A stretch of 64,000 nucleotides of DNA from JAJEFO01 sp022819605. Lineage in GTDB: Bacteria; Pseudomonadota; Alphaproteobacteria; Rhodobacterales; Rhodobacteraceae. Where the stretch lies: the NCBI GenBank assembly GCA_965221545.1, contig OZ244901.1, positions 1,612,001-1,676,000 of the forward strand, written 5' to 3'. Below, piece after piece: positions 1 through 8,614 of the stretch. The translations under genes and the position numbers were made by a program. The notes under the pieces were generated by a model. It ran no database searches and had not been told where the DNA came from. It was given only the letters and a program-made list of their open reading frames with translations. Position 1 is the first letter of the stretch. Each line of letters opens with the position of its first letter.

Positions 1-1
1 G

Positions 2-814
2 GGACGGCAGCGGACGGGACGGAACGGGGCCGACATCGCTCTTCACGTGCCGGTCGGCACGGAGGTCCTGGACGAGGACCAGCAAACGGTGCTGGCGGAT
101 CTCACGGCGGTCGGTCAGCGTGCATGCCTCGCCAGGGGCGGCAATGGCGGCTTCGGCAACCTCCATTTCAAGAGCTCGGTCAACCAGGCTCCGCGACGGG
201 CTCTTCCCGGCCAGGCAGGGGTCGAGCGCGAGATCTGGCTCAGGCTGAAGCTCATCGCCGATGCGGGGCTTCTTGGGCTTCCGAACGCAGGCAAGTCGAC
301 CTTTCTGGCGGCAGCCTCCAATGCACGTCCCAAGATCGCCGACTACCCGTTTACAACGCTTCATCCCAATCTTGGCGTGGTTGCCGTGGACGACGACGGA
401 TTTGTCCTAGGTGACATTCCTGGCCTGATAGAGGGCGCTCACGAGGGACGCGGCATCGGCGACCGGTTCCTTGGCCATGTCGAGCGATGTTCGGTGCTGC
501 TGCACCTGGTCGACGGAACCGCCGAAGACGTTGCAAGCGACTGGAGAACCGTTGTCCGTGAACTCGAGGCATACGGTGAGGGACTGGCCGCGAAGCCTCG
601 GATCACCGCGCTCAACAAGGTCGACGCCCTGACGGCAGCTGATCGAGGCGCGAGGCAAGAGGAACTGGAAGCCGTAGCCGGGCCCGTCATGCAGGTTTCC
701 GGCGTGAGTCGCGATGGGATGCAGGATGTGCTTCGTGCGCTCAAGCGCCAGATTGACGAAGGCAAGAGGGTCGCGCAGGACGCGACCAGGGAGCTGTCAG
801 CATGGCATCCCTGA
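2..814 (+). CDS. obgE: GTPase Obg/CgtA, 5' truncated by window edge
   Basis: Ribosome-associated Obg GTPase involved in 50S maturation and stress control. The reading frame is open from base 2, and residues before the first visible GTG (47) still fit the glycine-rich Obg fold, so the true start lies outside the window. The P-loop GLPNAGKST, the G3 motif DIPGLIEGA and the G4 motif NKVD are all visible. The protein stops soon after the G domain, so the C-terminal OCT extension of some family members is absent. The stop overlaps the proB start by 13 bases, which indicates one operon with proB and proA. Confidence 0.95.
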   Translation, partial: GRQRTGRNGADIALHVPVGTEVLDEDQQTVLADLTAVGQRACLARGGNGGFGNLHFKSSVNQAPRRALPGQAGVEREIWLRLKLIADAGLLGLPNAGKSTFLAAASNARPKIADYPFTTLHPNLGVVAVDDDGFVLGDIPGLIEGAHEGRGIGDRFLGHVERCSVLLHLVDGTAEDVASDWRTVVRELEAYGEGLAAKPRITALNKVDALTAADRGARQEELEAVAGPVMQVSGVSRDGMQDVLRALKRQIDEGKRVAQDATRELSAWHP

Positions 815-1902
815 GCGAAGCGAGACGTGTCGTCGTCAAGGTCGGTTCTGCCCTTCTGGTCGAGGACGGAAGGCTGCGCGTGCCGTGGCTGAACTCGCTT
901 GCCGAGGATGTCGCTTGGTTGAAGAACGAAGGCAAGGACGTCGCCCTGGTCTCGTCGGGCGCGATAGCGCTCGGACGAGCGACCCTTGAGCTTCCTGACG
1001 GAGCGCTGCCTCTGGAAAAGAGCCAGGCGGCTGCAGCGGTCGGACAGATTCGACTTGCGCGGGCCTACGAAGAGGTGCTTGCGCCCTTCGGAATCTCGAC
1101 GGCACAGGTGCTCGTCACGCTTGAGGACAGTGCCGACAGGCGGCGCTACCTGAACAGCCGGGCGACGCTCGAGCAGCTCCTGGGCCTTGGTGCCGTGCCA
1201 ATCGTGAACGAGAACGACACCGTTGCCACGGACGAGATCCGTTTCGGCGACAATGACCGTCTTGCCGCCCAGATTGCGGTCACGGTTGGGGCTGATGTCC
1301 TGGTGCTTCTTTCGGACGTGGACGGGCTTTATTCCGGTAACCCCAAGACCGACGCGGAGGCTCGGCGCATCGATTTCGTCGACAGCATTACGCCAGAGAT
1401 CGAAGCGATGGCAGGTGATGCAGGAACCGGGCTCTCGAAAGGGGGCATGAAGACCAAGATCCTCGCCGCCAAGACGGCCGCTGCTGGCGGGGCTGCCATG
1501 GTGATTACGAAAGGATCTGTGTTCAACCCGCTGAAATCCCTAAATAATGGCGCGGCAGCGACTTGGTTCGCGGCCGAGACTGATCCCCAATCGGCGCGAA
1601 AGCGCTGGATTGCGGCCATGAAGCCCAGGGGCGAGTTCCATGTCGATGCCGGTGCCGTGCCCGCGCTTCTTGGCGGAAAGTCCCTCTTGCCGGCGGGCGT
1701 AACAGGCGTGTCCGGCACCTTTGGGCGCGGCGAGCCGGTCGTGATCCTTGGGCCGGACGGGTCGCGGCTGGGCGTTGGGCTGACCAGGTACACGTCGGAC
1801 GAGGCGGACAGGATCAAGGGCGAACAATCCGGCCGCATCGAGGCGATCCTGGGCTATCCGGGGCGTGCGGCCCTTGTTCACCGCGACGACATGGCGACCT
1901 GA
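802..1902 (+). CDS. proB: Glutamate 5-kinase
   Basis: Catalyses ATP-dependent phosphorylation of glutamate, the first step of proline synthesis, in the cytoplasm. The 366-residue protein opens with the amino-acid-kinase signature KVGSALL, followed by SSGAIALG and the substrate loop NENDTVATDEI. The last 80 or so residues form the PUA domain typical of full-length bacterial enzymes. The ATG lies inside the end of obgE, so translation is probably coupled. proA follows after about 60 bases. This is the normal alphaproteobacterial obgE-proB-proA order, and the length is normal. Confidence 0.96.
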   Translation: MASLSEARRVVVKVGSALLVEDGRLRVPWLNSLAEDVAWLKNEGKDVALVSSGAIALGRATLELPDGALPLEKSQAAAAVGQIRLARAYEEVLAPFGISTAQVLVTLEDSADRRRYLNSRATLEQLLGLGAVPIVNENDTVATDEIRFGDNDRLAAQIAVTVGADVLVLLSDVDGLYSGNPKTDAEARRIDFVDSITPEIEAMAGDAGTGLSKGGMKTKILAAKTAAAGGAAMVITKGSVFNPLKSLNNGAAATWFAAETDPQSARKRWIAAMKPRGEFHVDAGAVPALLGGKSLLPAGVTGVSGTFGRGEPVVILGPDGSRLGVGLTRYTSDEADRIKGEQSGRIEAILGYPGRAALVHRDDMAT

Positions 1903-1965
1903 GCGCTGATTGGACAACTGCATCGGGGACGTGTATCGATTGCCGATGCCGGAAAGGAGCGAGCG

Positions 1966-3231
1966 ATGAAAGACCTAACGGATGTCCAGGAGGTCATGAC
2001 GGACCTTGGCCGACGTGCCCGGGTTGCCGCCATGGAACTTGCCGTTGCGTCGTCCAAGGCAAAGCGGACCGCCATCGAAGGTGCTGCCGATGCCATCTGG
2101 AAGCGCCGTGAGGAGGTTTTCGCCGCAAATGCGGAAGACATCGCCTGCGGTCGCGAGAAGAGCCTTTCAGCCGCCATGATGGACCGGCTTCTGCTGGACG
2201 AGGATCGCATCAAGGGAATTTGCGACAGCCTGCAGGATGTGGCTGCCCAGCCCGATCCGGTGGGCGAGGTCATGGACGAGTGGGACAGGCCGAGCGGGCT
2301 GCATGTCAGGCGCGTCCGGACGCCGCTCGGTGTTGTCGGTGTCATTTACGAGAGCAGGCCCAACGTCACGTCGGACGCGGCCTCGCTTTGCCTGAAATCC
2401 GGAAATGCCGTTATTCTGCGGAGCGGCTCCGAGAGCTTCCACTCCGCAAGTGCCATTCACGCATGCCTTTTGGACGGCCTGGATGCCGCAGGCCTGCCCC
2501 GGGATGCCGTGCAGCGTGTGCCGACCCGCGACCGCGCCGCCGTGTCCGAACTGCTGCGCATGACGGATCATGTCGATGTCATCGTGCCGAGAGGGGGCAA
2601 GGGCCTCGTAAGCGTCGTGCAGCAGGAGGCCCGGGTTCCGGTTTTCGCCCACCTTGAAGGGATCGTGCATGTCTATGTCGATGCGGCCGCCGACAGGGAA
2701 ACCGCTCTGCGCGTGGTGCTGAATGCCAAGACCCGGCGTACCGGCATCTGCGGCGCGGCCGAGTGCCTCTTGATTCACAGGAATGCACTCAAGGAGGTTG
2801 GACAGCCCGTCATCAAGGCATTGCTGGAAGCCGGAGTGGAGGTCAGGGGAGACGAGGCTGCGCAAGCCGTTGAAGGCGTCGTGCCCGCAACCGCGGAGGA
2901 CTGGGGCCGCGAATACCTGGACATGAAGATGGCCGCGAAGGTCGTTGAGTCGATTGACCTCGCCATTGAGCACATCCGCACCCATGGCTCTTCGCACACG
3001 GATTGCATCATCACCGCAGATGACGGTGCAACGGAGAAATTCTTCCGAAATCTCGACAGCGCGATTCTCATGCAGAACGCGTCAACCCAGTTTGCTGACG
3101 GAGGCGAGTTCGGAATGGGTGCAGAGATCGGCATTGCCACCGGCAAGCTCCACGCGCGCGGTCCTGTCGGTGCCGTCCAGCTTACCAGCTTCAAGTACCT
3201 GGTGACTGCAGAGGGCGCAGTCAGGAGCTGA
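1966..3231 (+). CDS. proA: Gamma-glutamyl phosphate reductase
   Basis: NADPH-dependent reductase converting glutamyl-5-phosphate to glutamate semialdehyde, the second step of proline synthesis. The 421-residue length is typical. It carries the aldehyde-dehydrogenase-fold nucleotide-binding region around GVVGVIYESRPNVT and the active-site cysteine region TGICGAAECLL. The ATG at 1966 has a strong ribosome binding site (GGAAAGGAG at 1951-1959). It is the last gene of the obgE-proBA group and is followed by about 270 bases without a convincing gene. Confidence 0.96.
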   Translation: MKDLTDVQEVMTDLGRRARVAAMELAVASSKAKRTAIEGAADAIWKRREEVFAANAEDIACGREKSLSAAMMDRLLLDEDRIKGICDSLQDVAAQPDPVGEVMDEWDRPSGLHVRRVRTPLGVVGVIYESRPNVTSDAASLCLKSGNAVILRSGSESFHSASAIHACLLDGLDAAGLPRDAVQRVPTRDRAAVSELLRMTDHVDVIVPRGGKGLVSVVQQEARVPVFAHLEGIVHVYVDAAADRETALRVVLNAKTRRTGICGAAECLLIHRNALKEVGQPVIKALLEAGVEVRGDEAAQAVEGVVPATAEDWGREYLDMKMAAKVVESIDLAIEHIRTHGSSHTDCIITADDGATEKFFRNLDSAILMQNASTQFADGGEFGMGAEIGIATGKLHARGPVGAVQLTSFKYLVTAEGAVRS

Positions 3232-3504
3232 CCTCCATGCCTTGCTTGTCAGCACGCTGCCGGGCAACCGGTCGGAGCCGGCGTTGCCAGTCGCATCCCG
3301 CCAGGCAATCGTCCGTGATCATCCAGACTGAAACAATCCGGGGATTGCGGGCGAGCAGCGAGGTCAAAGCGGCCCGAAGCGGCGCGCAGGTGCAGCCAAG
3401 GCGAGCGCAAATCCGGTCCCAGGCGATTCTTGTGCGCGCAAAGGAATGTGATATCGTCCCGGTTTGACATGGAAGGGCCGCGCACGCCGAAAGTTCAATG
3501 TGCC

Positions 3505-3690
3505 ATGACAGACGTTTCGTTCCTGCTGACACCCGGCAATCTCGTCCGGCACCCCCAGCGCCCGGATTGGGGGACCGGCCAGGTGCAGTCCAACATCAAC
3601 GGACGCGTCACCGTGAATTTCCCAGACGAGGGAAAGGTCGTCATCGACAGCAGCCGGGTCGATCTGATCCCGGTTTTCCACACCGAATGA
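3505..3690 (+). CDS. DUF3553 domain protein
   Basis: A 61-residue protein matching my recollection of DUF3553: a short all-beta domain with the pattern PGNLVRHPQRPDWGTGQVQS and a second half ending in DLIPVF. Similar domains occur at the ends of UvrD-like helicases and as stand-alone proteins in Rhodobacterales, but the function is unknown. The ATG at 3505 starts just before the conserved part. In-frame ATG 3469 or GTG 3430 would add an unconserved leader. It stands alone, between proA and olsB. Confidence 0.75.
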   Translation: MTDVSFLLTPGNLVRHPQRPDWGTGQVQSNINGRVTVNFPDEGKVVIDSSRVDLIPVFHTE

Positions 3691-3813
3691 TGACAGGCAC
3701 TTTCTCCACGGACTTTCCGGCGCTCGGTTGTTCATTGGCGCCGGCCCGGCCTCGTGCGCTTCCGGAGCTTTTTTCGACGCGGACAACCGGCAGCGCGAGA
3801 CGCCCAGCGGTCC

Positions 3814-4584
3814 ATGGAACTTGACGCAGCACATCTGACGCTGCGTCTTGCCACGACGGAAGAGGACCGTCTGGCGGCCGAGCGCCTGCGCTACGAAGTG
3901 TTCGTCGAGGAACTGGGCGGTGACGGCGACATGGTCGATCATGAAGGCCGGTTCGAGAGGGACCATTTCGATCCGGATTTCGATCACCTGGTCCTGGTGG
4001 ACGGCAACCGGGACCGCGCGGCCCTCGATCACGTGGTGGGAGTCTACCGCCTGCTGCCGGGAGGCCTTCGGGACAGGTTCTATTCCGAGGACGAGTACGA
4101 CGTCTCCCTGCTCGTCGAAAGCGGCAGGAAGCTTCTTGAGCTCGGCCGCTCATGCGTGCGCCAGGGGTACCGGGGCGGCATCGCGCTGCACCTCCTTTGG
4201 ACAGGCCTTGCCGACTACGTGCGCGAACGGGACATCGAGATTCTTTTTGGTGTCGCGAGTCTCCATGGCACTGACATCGACGCGCTTGCCGAACCATTGT
4301 CGCACCTGCACCACTCGCACCTGGCGCCGCCCGAACTCAGGGTGCGTGCGCGGGAGGACGTCTACCAGCCAATGGACTTGCTCGCACCGGAAGAGATCGA
4401 CAGGGTTGCAGCAATGCGAGCCACGCCGTCATTGATCAAGTCCTACCTGAAGCTCGGTGGATTCGTCGGGGATGGCGCCTTCGTGGATCACAAGTTCAAC
4501 ACGACAGACGTATGCCTGGTGATCGACATCGAACTGATGAAGCCTGCTGCGCGCATCCGCTACTCGAAGGGCTCCGGAGCATGA
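3814..4584 (+). CDS. olsB: L-ornithine N-alpha-acyltransferase
   Basis: GNAT-fold acyltransferase (OlsB/hemolysin-like family) that transfers a 3-hydroxyacyl chain from acyl-ACP to ornithine, the first step of ornithine lipid synthesis. The family signature region RLRYEVFVEELGGDGD lies near residue 30, and the acyl-binding region LLELGRSCVRQGYRGG lies mid-protein. About 256 residues from ATG 3814. A GTG at 3754 would add 20 basic residues that look unconserved. The stop overlaps the olsA start as ATGA, the standard olsB-olsA operon. Confidence 0.9.
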   Translation: MELDAAHLTLRLATTEEDRLAAERLRYEVFVEELGGDGDMVDHEGRFERDHFDPDFDHLVLVDGNRDRAALDHVVGVYRLLPGGLRDRFYSEDEYDVSLLVESGRKLLELGRSCVRQGYRGGIALHLLWTGLADYVRERDIEILFGVASLHGTDIDALAEPLSHLHHSHLAPPELRVRAREDVYQPMDLLAPEEIDRVAAMRATPSLIKSYLKLGGFVGDGAFVDHKFNTTDVCLVIDIELMKPAARIRYSKGSGA

Positions 4585-5429
4585 ACAGCCCGACCTGGCG
4601 TTCCGAGGAGGCACCTGAAGTGTTCAGGCCCGGACTTCTTGGCTGGATCCTCGTCGCGTTCAGGGGGGTGGCTCTGGGCGCGCTGGTATTCGGCTGTTTC
4701 GGAATCCTGCTGCTGGTCAGGCTGTTCGAGCGTCCGTTCTTTGGCAGTCGTCGGCCCTGGACGCCGCAGATTGTCGTCTTCGTCTGCCGCAATGCGTTTC
4801 GCGTTCTCGGGATGGGCCTAGAGATCAACGGTTCACCGGTGAACCGACCGGGCGTGATCGTGTCGAATCACAGTTCGTGGCTGGACATCTTCACGCTCAA
4901 TGCGGCGGGACCGCTCTATTTTGTCTCAAAGGCCGAAGTGGCCAGCTGGCCCGGCATCGGATGGCTGGCGCGTGGCACGGGAACCGTCTTCGTCCAGCGG
5001 GAAAGGCGGGAGGCCGGGAACCAGAAGTCGGCATTCGAAGAGCGCCTCGCGGCCGGGCACCGGATCCTGTTCTTTCCGGAGGGCACGTCCAGCGATGGCC
5101 GGCGCGTCCTGCCGTTCAAGTCGACGCTCTTCGCCGCTCTCTTCTCGAATCGCCTGCCGGAACTCTGGGTCCAGCCAGTCACGGTCGTCTATCACGCACC
5201 GGAGGGTGCCGACCCGCGCTATTACGGTTGGTGGGGCAACATGGAATTCGGCTCTCATGTCGTGAAGACGCTCGGGACACGTCGCCATGGAAGGGTCGAG
5301 GTGACGTGGCACGAGCCGCTGCGTGTCGCGGACTTCGCGGAACGAAAGGCGCTTGCGGCAGAGGCTGAAGCGCGGGTGCGCTCGGCGCATCCCCAGGGAT
5401 CAGCCGAGGGCGCGGACGAATCCAGCTAG
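4581..5429 (+). CDS. olsA: 1-acyl-sn-glycerol-3-phosphate acyltransferase / lyso-ornithine lipid acyltransferase
   Basis: PlsC-family membrane acyltransferase that adds the second acyl chain to lyso-ornithine lipid. A hydrophobic segment spans residues 20-50 (GWILVAFRGVALGALVFG...). It is followed by the catalytic box NHSSWLDI (an HX4D variant, HSSWLD) and the second box FPEGTSSDG. 282 residues. The start overlaps olsB. Its last 30 bases overlap the end of the convergent ThiE-like gene on the other strand. Confidence 0.9.
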   Translation: MNSPTWRSEEAPEVFRPGLLGWILVAFRGVALGALVFGCFGILLLVRLFERPFFGSRRPWTPQIVVFVCRNAFRVLGMGLEINGSPVNRPGVIVSNHSSWLDIFTLNAAGPLYFVSKAEVASWPGIGWLARGTGTVFVQRERREAGNQKSAFEERLAAGHRILFFPEGTSSDGRRVLPFKSTLFAALFSNRLPELWVQPVTVVYHAPEGADPRYYGWWGNMEFGSHVVKTLGTRRHGRVEVTWHEPLRVADFAERKALAAEAEARVRSAHPQGSAEGADESS

Positions 5430-6020
5430 GGCCTTGGCAGGGTCTTCCTGCCGCCAGATTTCCTCTCCGATGCCGAAGAAGTCGGTGGCCGGGGCGAGGC
5501 TTGCAGCAAGGCCTGTGTCGAGATTGCCTTCCGCCACGACAGGCAGCTCGATCATCTCGGACCACCAGGCAAAGAGATCGCGTTTTGCCAACGTGCCGTC
5601 ACCAAGCGCCGACGCGCCGACGGGCCCGAAGGCCACGTAGTTGGCGCCGGCCTCGGCCGCATTCATTCCGTCATGACGGGAGGCGTGGCAGTAGGTTCCG
5701 ACGATGGCGTCCTTGCCCAGCGCACCACGCGCCTTCCTGACAGATCGTGCCCCGTCGACGAGATGGATGCCGTCAAGCCCAAGATCCCGGGCGAGGGCAA
5801 GATGCGATTCGATGACTATGGCCACGTCGCGCGCATGTGCCGCCTCCCGCAATGCATCGGCCGCGCGCGACAGCCGGACCTCGTCCCGGGTCGCCATGGA
5901 AAGCCGCAGACAGGCGACCTCATGCGCGTCCATGACTGCGGCCAGCTGGTCCCGAAACGTCGCGAGATGAAACTCCGGCGGAGTCAGCAAGTATATCTGC
6001 GGCTTGTCCGATCCGGCCAT
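5400..6020 (-). CDS. Thiamine phosphate synthase (ThiE/TenI family)
   Basis: TIM-barrel protein of the ThiE/TenI family, about 206 residues. It keeps the family's strand-loop order IYLLTPPEF, GIHLVDGA, GTYCHASRH and GANYVAFGPVGAS. ThiE joins the thiazole and pyrimidine moieties to give thiamine phosphate. The second half is divergent, so a TenI-like or regulatory role is possible. ATG 6020 is chosen because it begins at the first conserved strand; upstream codons are arginine-rich and unconserved. No TPP riboswitch is seen upstream. Its end runs 30 bases into the end of olsA on the opposite strand. Confidence 0.75.
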   Translation of the reverse strand: MAGSDKPQIYLLTPPEFHLATFRDQLAAVMDAHEVACLRLSMATRDEVRLSRAADALREAAHARDVAIVIESHLALARDLGLDGIHLVDGARSVRKARGALGKDAIVGTYCHASRHDGMNAAEAGANYVAFGPVGASALGDGTLAKRDLFAWWSEMIELPVVAEGNLDTGLAASLAPATDFFGIGEEIWRQEDPAKALAGFVRALG

Positions 6021-6301
6021 CCGGCGTCTCCAGGGGTTCGCGCCCGAGCCTATAGCCGCTTGCCGCCTGCGTGGGAAGGCGGGCGATCCTCTCCATCGCG
6101 GAGTGCCATGACCCAAACCAGCCATGCACACGAGCCGCGCACTTGCCCATTGGCAACCTGCCTGTATGGTGGCCAGATGGCTTGAGCCAGAACGTCTATG
6201 ACAATTCACATCACGTGGACGGGAAGCAGTTCAGTCGATGCCGGAAGTGAAGCTGAAGCCATGTCTCAAGCGACAATCCAATATAGAGGAGAGAAGAAAT
6301 T

Positions 6302-6559
6302 ATGAAACTGATATTGAAATTGCTGATCACCGGCGCATTGCTTGCAGCGTGCACATCAGCGCCAGCTGTTATCTCTGATCTTGAGAGCGACAAGGTTTTC
6401 GTGCAGACCGGATTGGGTACTACGGAAGTAGATGCCGATGCCAAGGCAAATGAAGGATGTGCCATGCATGGTCGGCAGGCTTCTGAACCTATCAGCCACC
6501 AATGCCTGGACCAATATTGCTTTTCGAAGCGGTTCTTGTACGCTTGCATAGAAAGATAG
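6302..6559 (+). CDS. Small predicted lipoprotein, unknown function
   Basis: An 85-residue protein with a clear lipoprotein signal peptide: MKLILKLL, a hydrophobic core and the lipobox LLAAC (Cys at about residue 17). The mature part is short with four further cysteines (EGCAMHG, QCLDQYC, YACIE) that could form disulfides. The ribosome binding site (AGAGGAGAGAAG) sits just upstream of ATG 6302. The local sequence is more AT-rich than its neighbours, which suggests acquisition or relaxed selection. It stands alone between thiE-like and trmJ. No family recognised. Confidence 0.65.
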   Translation: MKLILKLLITGALLAACTSAPAVISDLESDKVFVQTGLGTTEVDADAKANEGCAMHGRQASEPISHQCLDQYCFSKRFLYACIER

Positions 6560-6680
6560 ATGACGCCATGAGGCGAACGCTGCATCAAGACGAATTCGGT
6601 GCCCCCGTAGCCTGCAAGACACCCTCAGGCGTGTCTTTGCCGACTTGTGGACGTGTCACTCGCGTCCAATTTGCGCGAGC

Positions 6681-7415
6681 GTGAGCCAACCCCTCATTGT
6701 CCTTGTAGAGCCCCAGATGGGCGAGAACATCGGCGCCGCTGCGCGCGCGATGTGGAATTTCGGTCTGGAACGCATGGTGATCGTCGCGCCGAGGGACGGC
6801 TGGCCGAACCCCAGGGCGATTGCCATGGCAACCGGTGCGGGCCGGCTTCTCGACGACGCGAGGCTGGTCGGGTCAGTCACCGATGCGGTCGCCGACTCGG
6901 CATTCGTGTATGCAACCACTGCGCGCAGCCGGGAACTCAAGAAAGATGTCCTCACGCCCCAGGTCGCGATGCAGGATGCGGCGGCCAAGATCGCAGGAGG
7001 GCAGGATGTGGCCGTGCTGTTCGGACCGGAGCGCGCGGGCCTCCAGAACGACGATGTCGCGCGGGCAAACGCGATCGTTTCGGTTCCCGTGAATCCGGAT
7101 TTCCCTTCCCTTAACCTTGCGCAATGCGTGCTTCTGACTGCATACGAATGGCGTCGAGCAGCGAGCAGCGTTTCGCACCGGGAGCGCGATTCCTCCGATC
7201 CCTTGCCAGCCTCGCATGCGGAAGTGGAACATCTGGCATCTCGCTACGAGGATTGTCTCCAGGATGCCGGTTTCTTCTTCCCTCCCGAGAAGGCCCCAGG
7301 GATGAAGCAGGTGCTCAGGAATCTCTGGTCGCGCATGCCGCTCACGTCGGCCGACGTCCAGGTACTTCACGGAATCCTGCGCCAGATGGTTCGCTGGAAG
7401 GAGCGCGGCGACTGA
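6681..7415 (+). CDS. trmJ: tRNA (cytidine/uridine-2'-O-)-methyltransferase TrmJ
   Basis: SPOUT-class RNA methyltransferase acting at tRNA position 32. The SPOUT/TrmH motifs are present in order: EPQMGENIGAAARAMWNFG, LFGPERAGLQNDD and the trefoil-knot motif VPVNPDFPSLNLAQCVLL. The C-terminal helical part with FFFPPEKAPGMKQVLRNLWSRMPL is the TrmJ-specific tail. GTG 6681 is preferred because homology begins at SQPLIVLVEPQ; ATG or GTG codons further upstream would add an unconserved leader. 244 residues, normal for the family. Confidence 0.9.
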   Translation: MSQPLIVLVEPQMGENIGAAARAMWNFGLERMVIVAPRDGWPNPRAIAMATGAGRLLDDARLVGSVTDAVADSAFVYATTARSRELKKDVLTPQVAMQDAAAKIAGGQDVAVLFGPERAGLQNDDVARANAIVSVPVNPDFPSLNLAQCVLLTAYEWRRAASSVSHRERDSSDPLPASHAEVEHLASRYEDCLQDAGFFFPPEKAPGMKQVLRNLWSRMPLTSADVQVLHGILRQMVRWKERGD

Positions 7416-7468
7416 CTGGACGGGTTGGGGGTGCCGAATTACATTTCGCGCGAGGCAAGAGGATTGAG

Positions 7469-8614
7469 ATGAGCAGGAAACGCAGCATTTTCGAGGAGGT
7501 CGACGAAGGCACGAAACGGGCTGCCGCGCCCGCAGGCGGCGTCATAGACGGCGCCAGGAAGGGAGCCAGGCGCGCCATTCGCATCTGGCTGTCAGCGCTT
7601 GGCGTTCTGGTTGTGTTGATCATCGTCGTGGGCGGGCTGACGCGGCTGACCGACAGCGGGCTTTCGATCACGGAATGGCAGCCGATTTCCGGTGCCCTTC
7701 CTCCCATGAGCGCCGAAGCTTGGGAGGCCGAGTTCGAGAAATACCGGCAGCTTCCCGAGTACCAGCTTCAGAACGAAGGCATGACCCTTGCCGAATTCAG
7801 GACCATTTACTGGTGGGAGTGGGGGCATCGGCAGCTTGGTCGCGTCACGGGCCTCGTCTGGGCCGTCGGGTTCCTGTTCTTTCTTGCCGCGCGCCGCATT
7901 CCTGCCGGCTGGACAGGACGTTTGCTGCTGCCTGGCGTTCTTGGCGGCGTTCAGGGCGCGATAGGGTGGTGGATGGTTTCGTCCGGTCTTTCAGGCGACG
8001 CGCTGGACGTCGCTTCCTACAGGCTTGCCTTGCATCTCGGCCTGGCCTTCGTGATTCTCGGCATCATTGCGTGGCAAGTGATGCTTCTCGGGCGGAGCGA
8101 GGCCGGACTCCTGCAAGCGAGGCGGATGCGAGACGCTCGACTCCTGTCGGCAGCCACGGGTCTGATGCACCTCGCGTTCCTGCAGATCCTGCTCGGGGCG
8201 CTCGTGGCCGGAATCGACGCAGGCCGCACGTTCAATGACTGGCCGGGCATGGCAGGGCAGTTTTTCCCGCCTGCCGCCTTTGACCTCGAACCCGCATGGC
8301 GGAACTTCATGGAGAATGCCGGGCTGGTGCAGTTCATGCACAGAATGGCGGGCTATCTGCTGCTGGCCCTTGGCATCGCATTCTGGCTGCGAGCCCGAAG
8401 ATCGGGCAACAGGGCGACCCGCGGGGCGTTCGCGGCGGTTCTCGCAATGCTGGTCCTTCAGCTGCTGCTTGGGATCGTGACCGTGCTCTACGTTGCTCCG
8501 CTTGAACTGGCGATCCTGCACCAGCTTGGCGCGGTGCTGCTGTTCTTCCTGATTCTTCGCGCACGGTTCCTGGCGAGCTATCCGCTCGATCAATCTGTGA
8601 GGGATGCGGGATGA
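7469..8614 (+). CDS. ctaA: Heme A synthase (COX15/CtaA)
   Basis: Inner-membrane heme O oxygenase producing heme A for aa3-type cytochrome oxidase. 381 residues with eight hydrophobic segments. The first ends in GGLTRLTDSGLSITEWQPISG, the family's N-terminal signature. Conserved heme-ligand histidines are in the EWGHRQLGR, RLALHLGLAF, FMHRMAGY and ILHQLGAV segments. ATG 7469 starts the normal cytosolic leader. The stop overlaps the start of the M32 carboxypeptidase (ATGA). Confidence 0.95.
   Translation: MSRKRSIFEEVDEGTKRAAAPAGGVIDGARKGARRAIRIWLSALGVLVVLIIVVGGLTRLTDSGLSITEWQPISGALPPMSAEAWEAEFEKYRQLPEYQLQNEGMTLAEFRTIYWWEWGHRQLGRVTGLVWAVGFLFFLAARRIPAGWTGRLLLPGVLGGVQGAIGWWMVSSGLSGDALDVASYRLALHLGLAFVILGIIAWQVMLLGRSEAGLLQARRMRDARLLSAATGLMHLAFLQILLGALVAGIDAGRTFNDWPGMAGQFFPPAAFDLEPAWRNFMENAGLVQFMHRMAGYLLLALGIAFWLRARRSGNRATRGAFAAVLAMLVLQLLLGIVTVLYVAPLELAILHQLGAVLLFFLILRARFLASYPLDQSVRDAG

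Noticed and set aside
3221..3532. Minus-strand frame of about 100 residues between proA and the DUF3553 gene
   Set aside because: It overlaps the start of the DUF3553 gene, has no recognisable domain and no good start; it could not be supported although it cannot be excluded.
6021..6301. TPP riboswitch upstream of the ThiE-like gene
   Set aside because: The conserved CTGAGA and ACCTGATCTGGATAAT-type blocks are absent.
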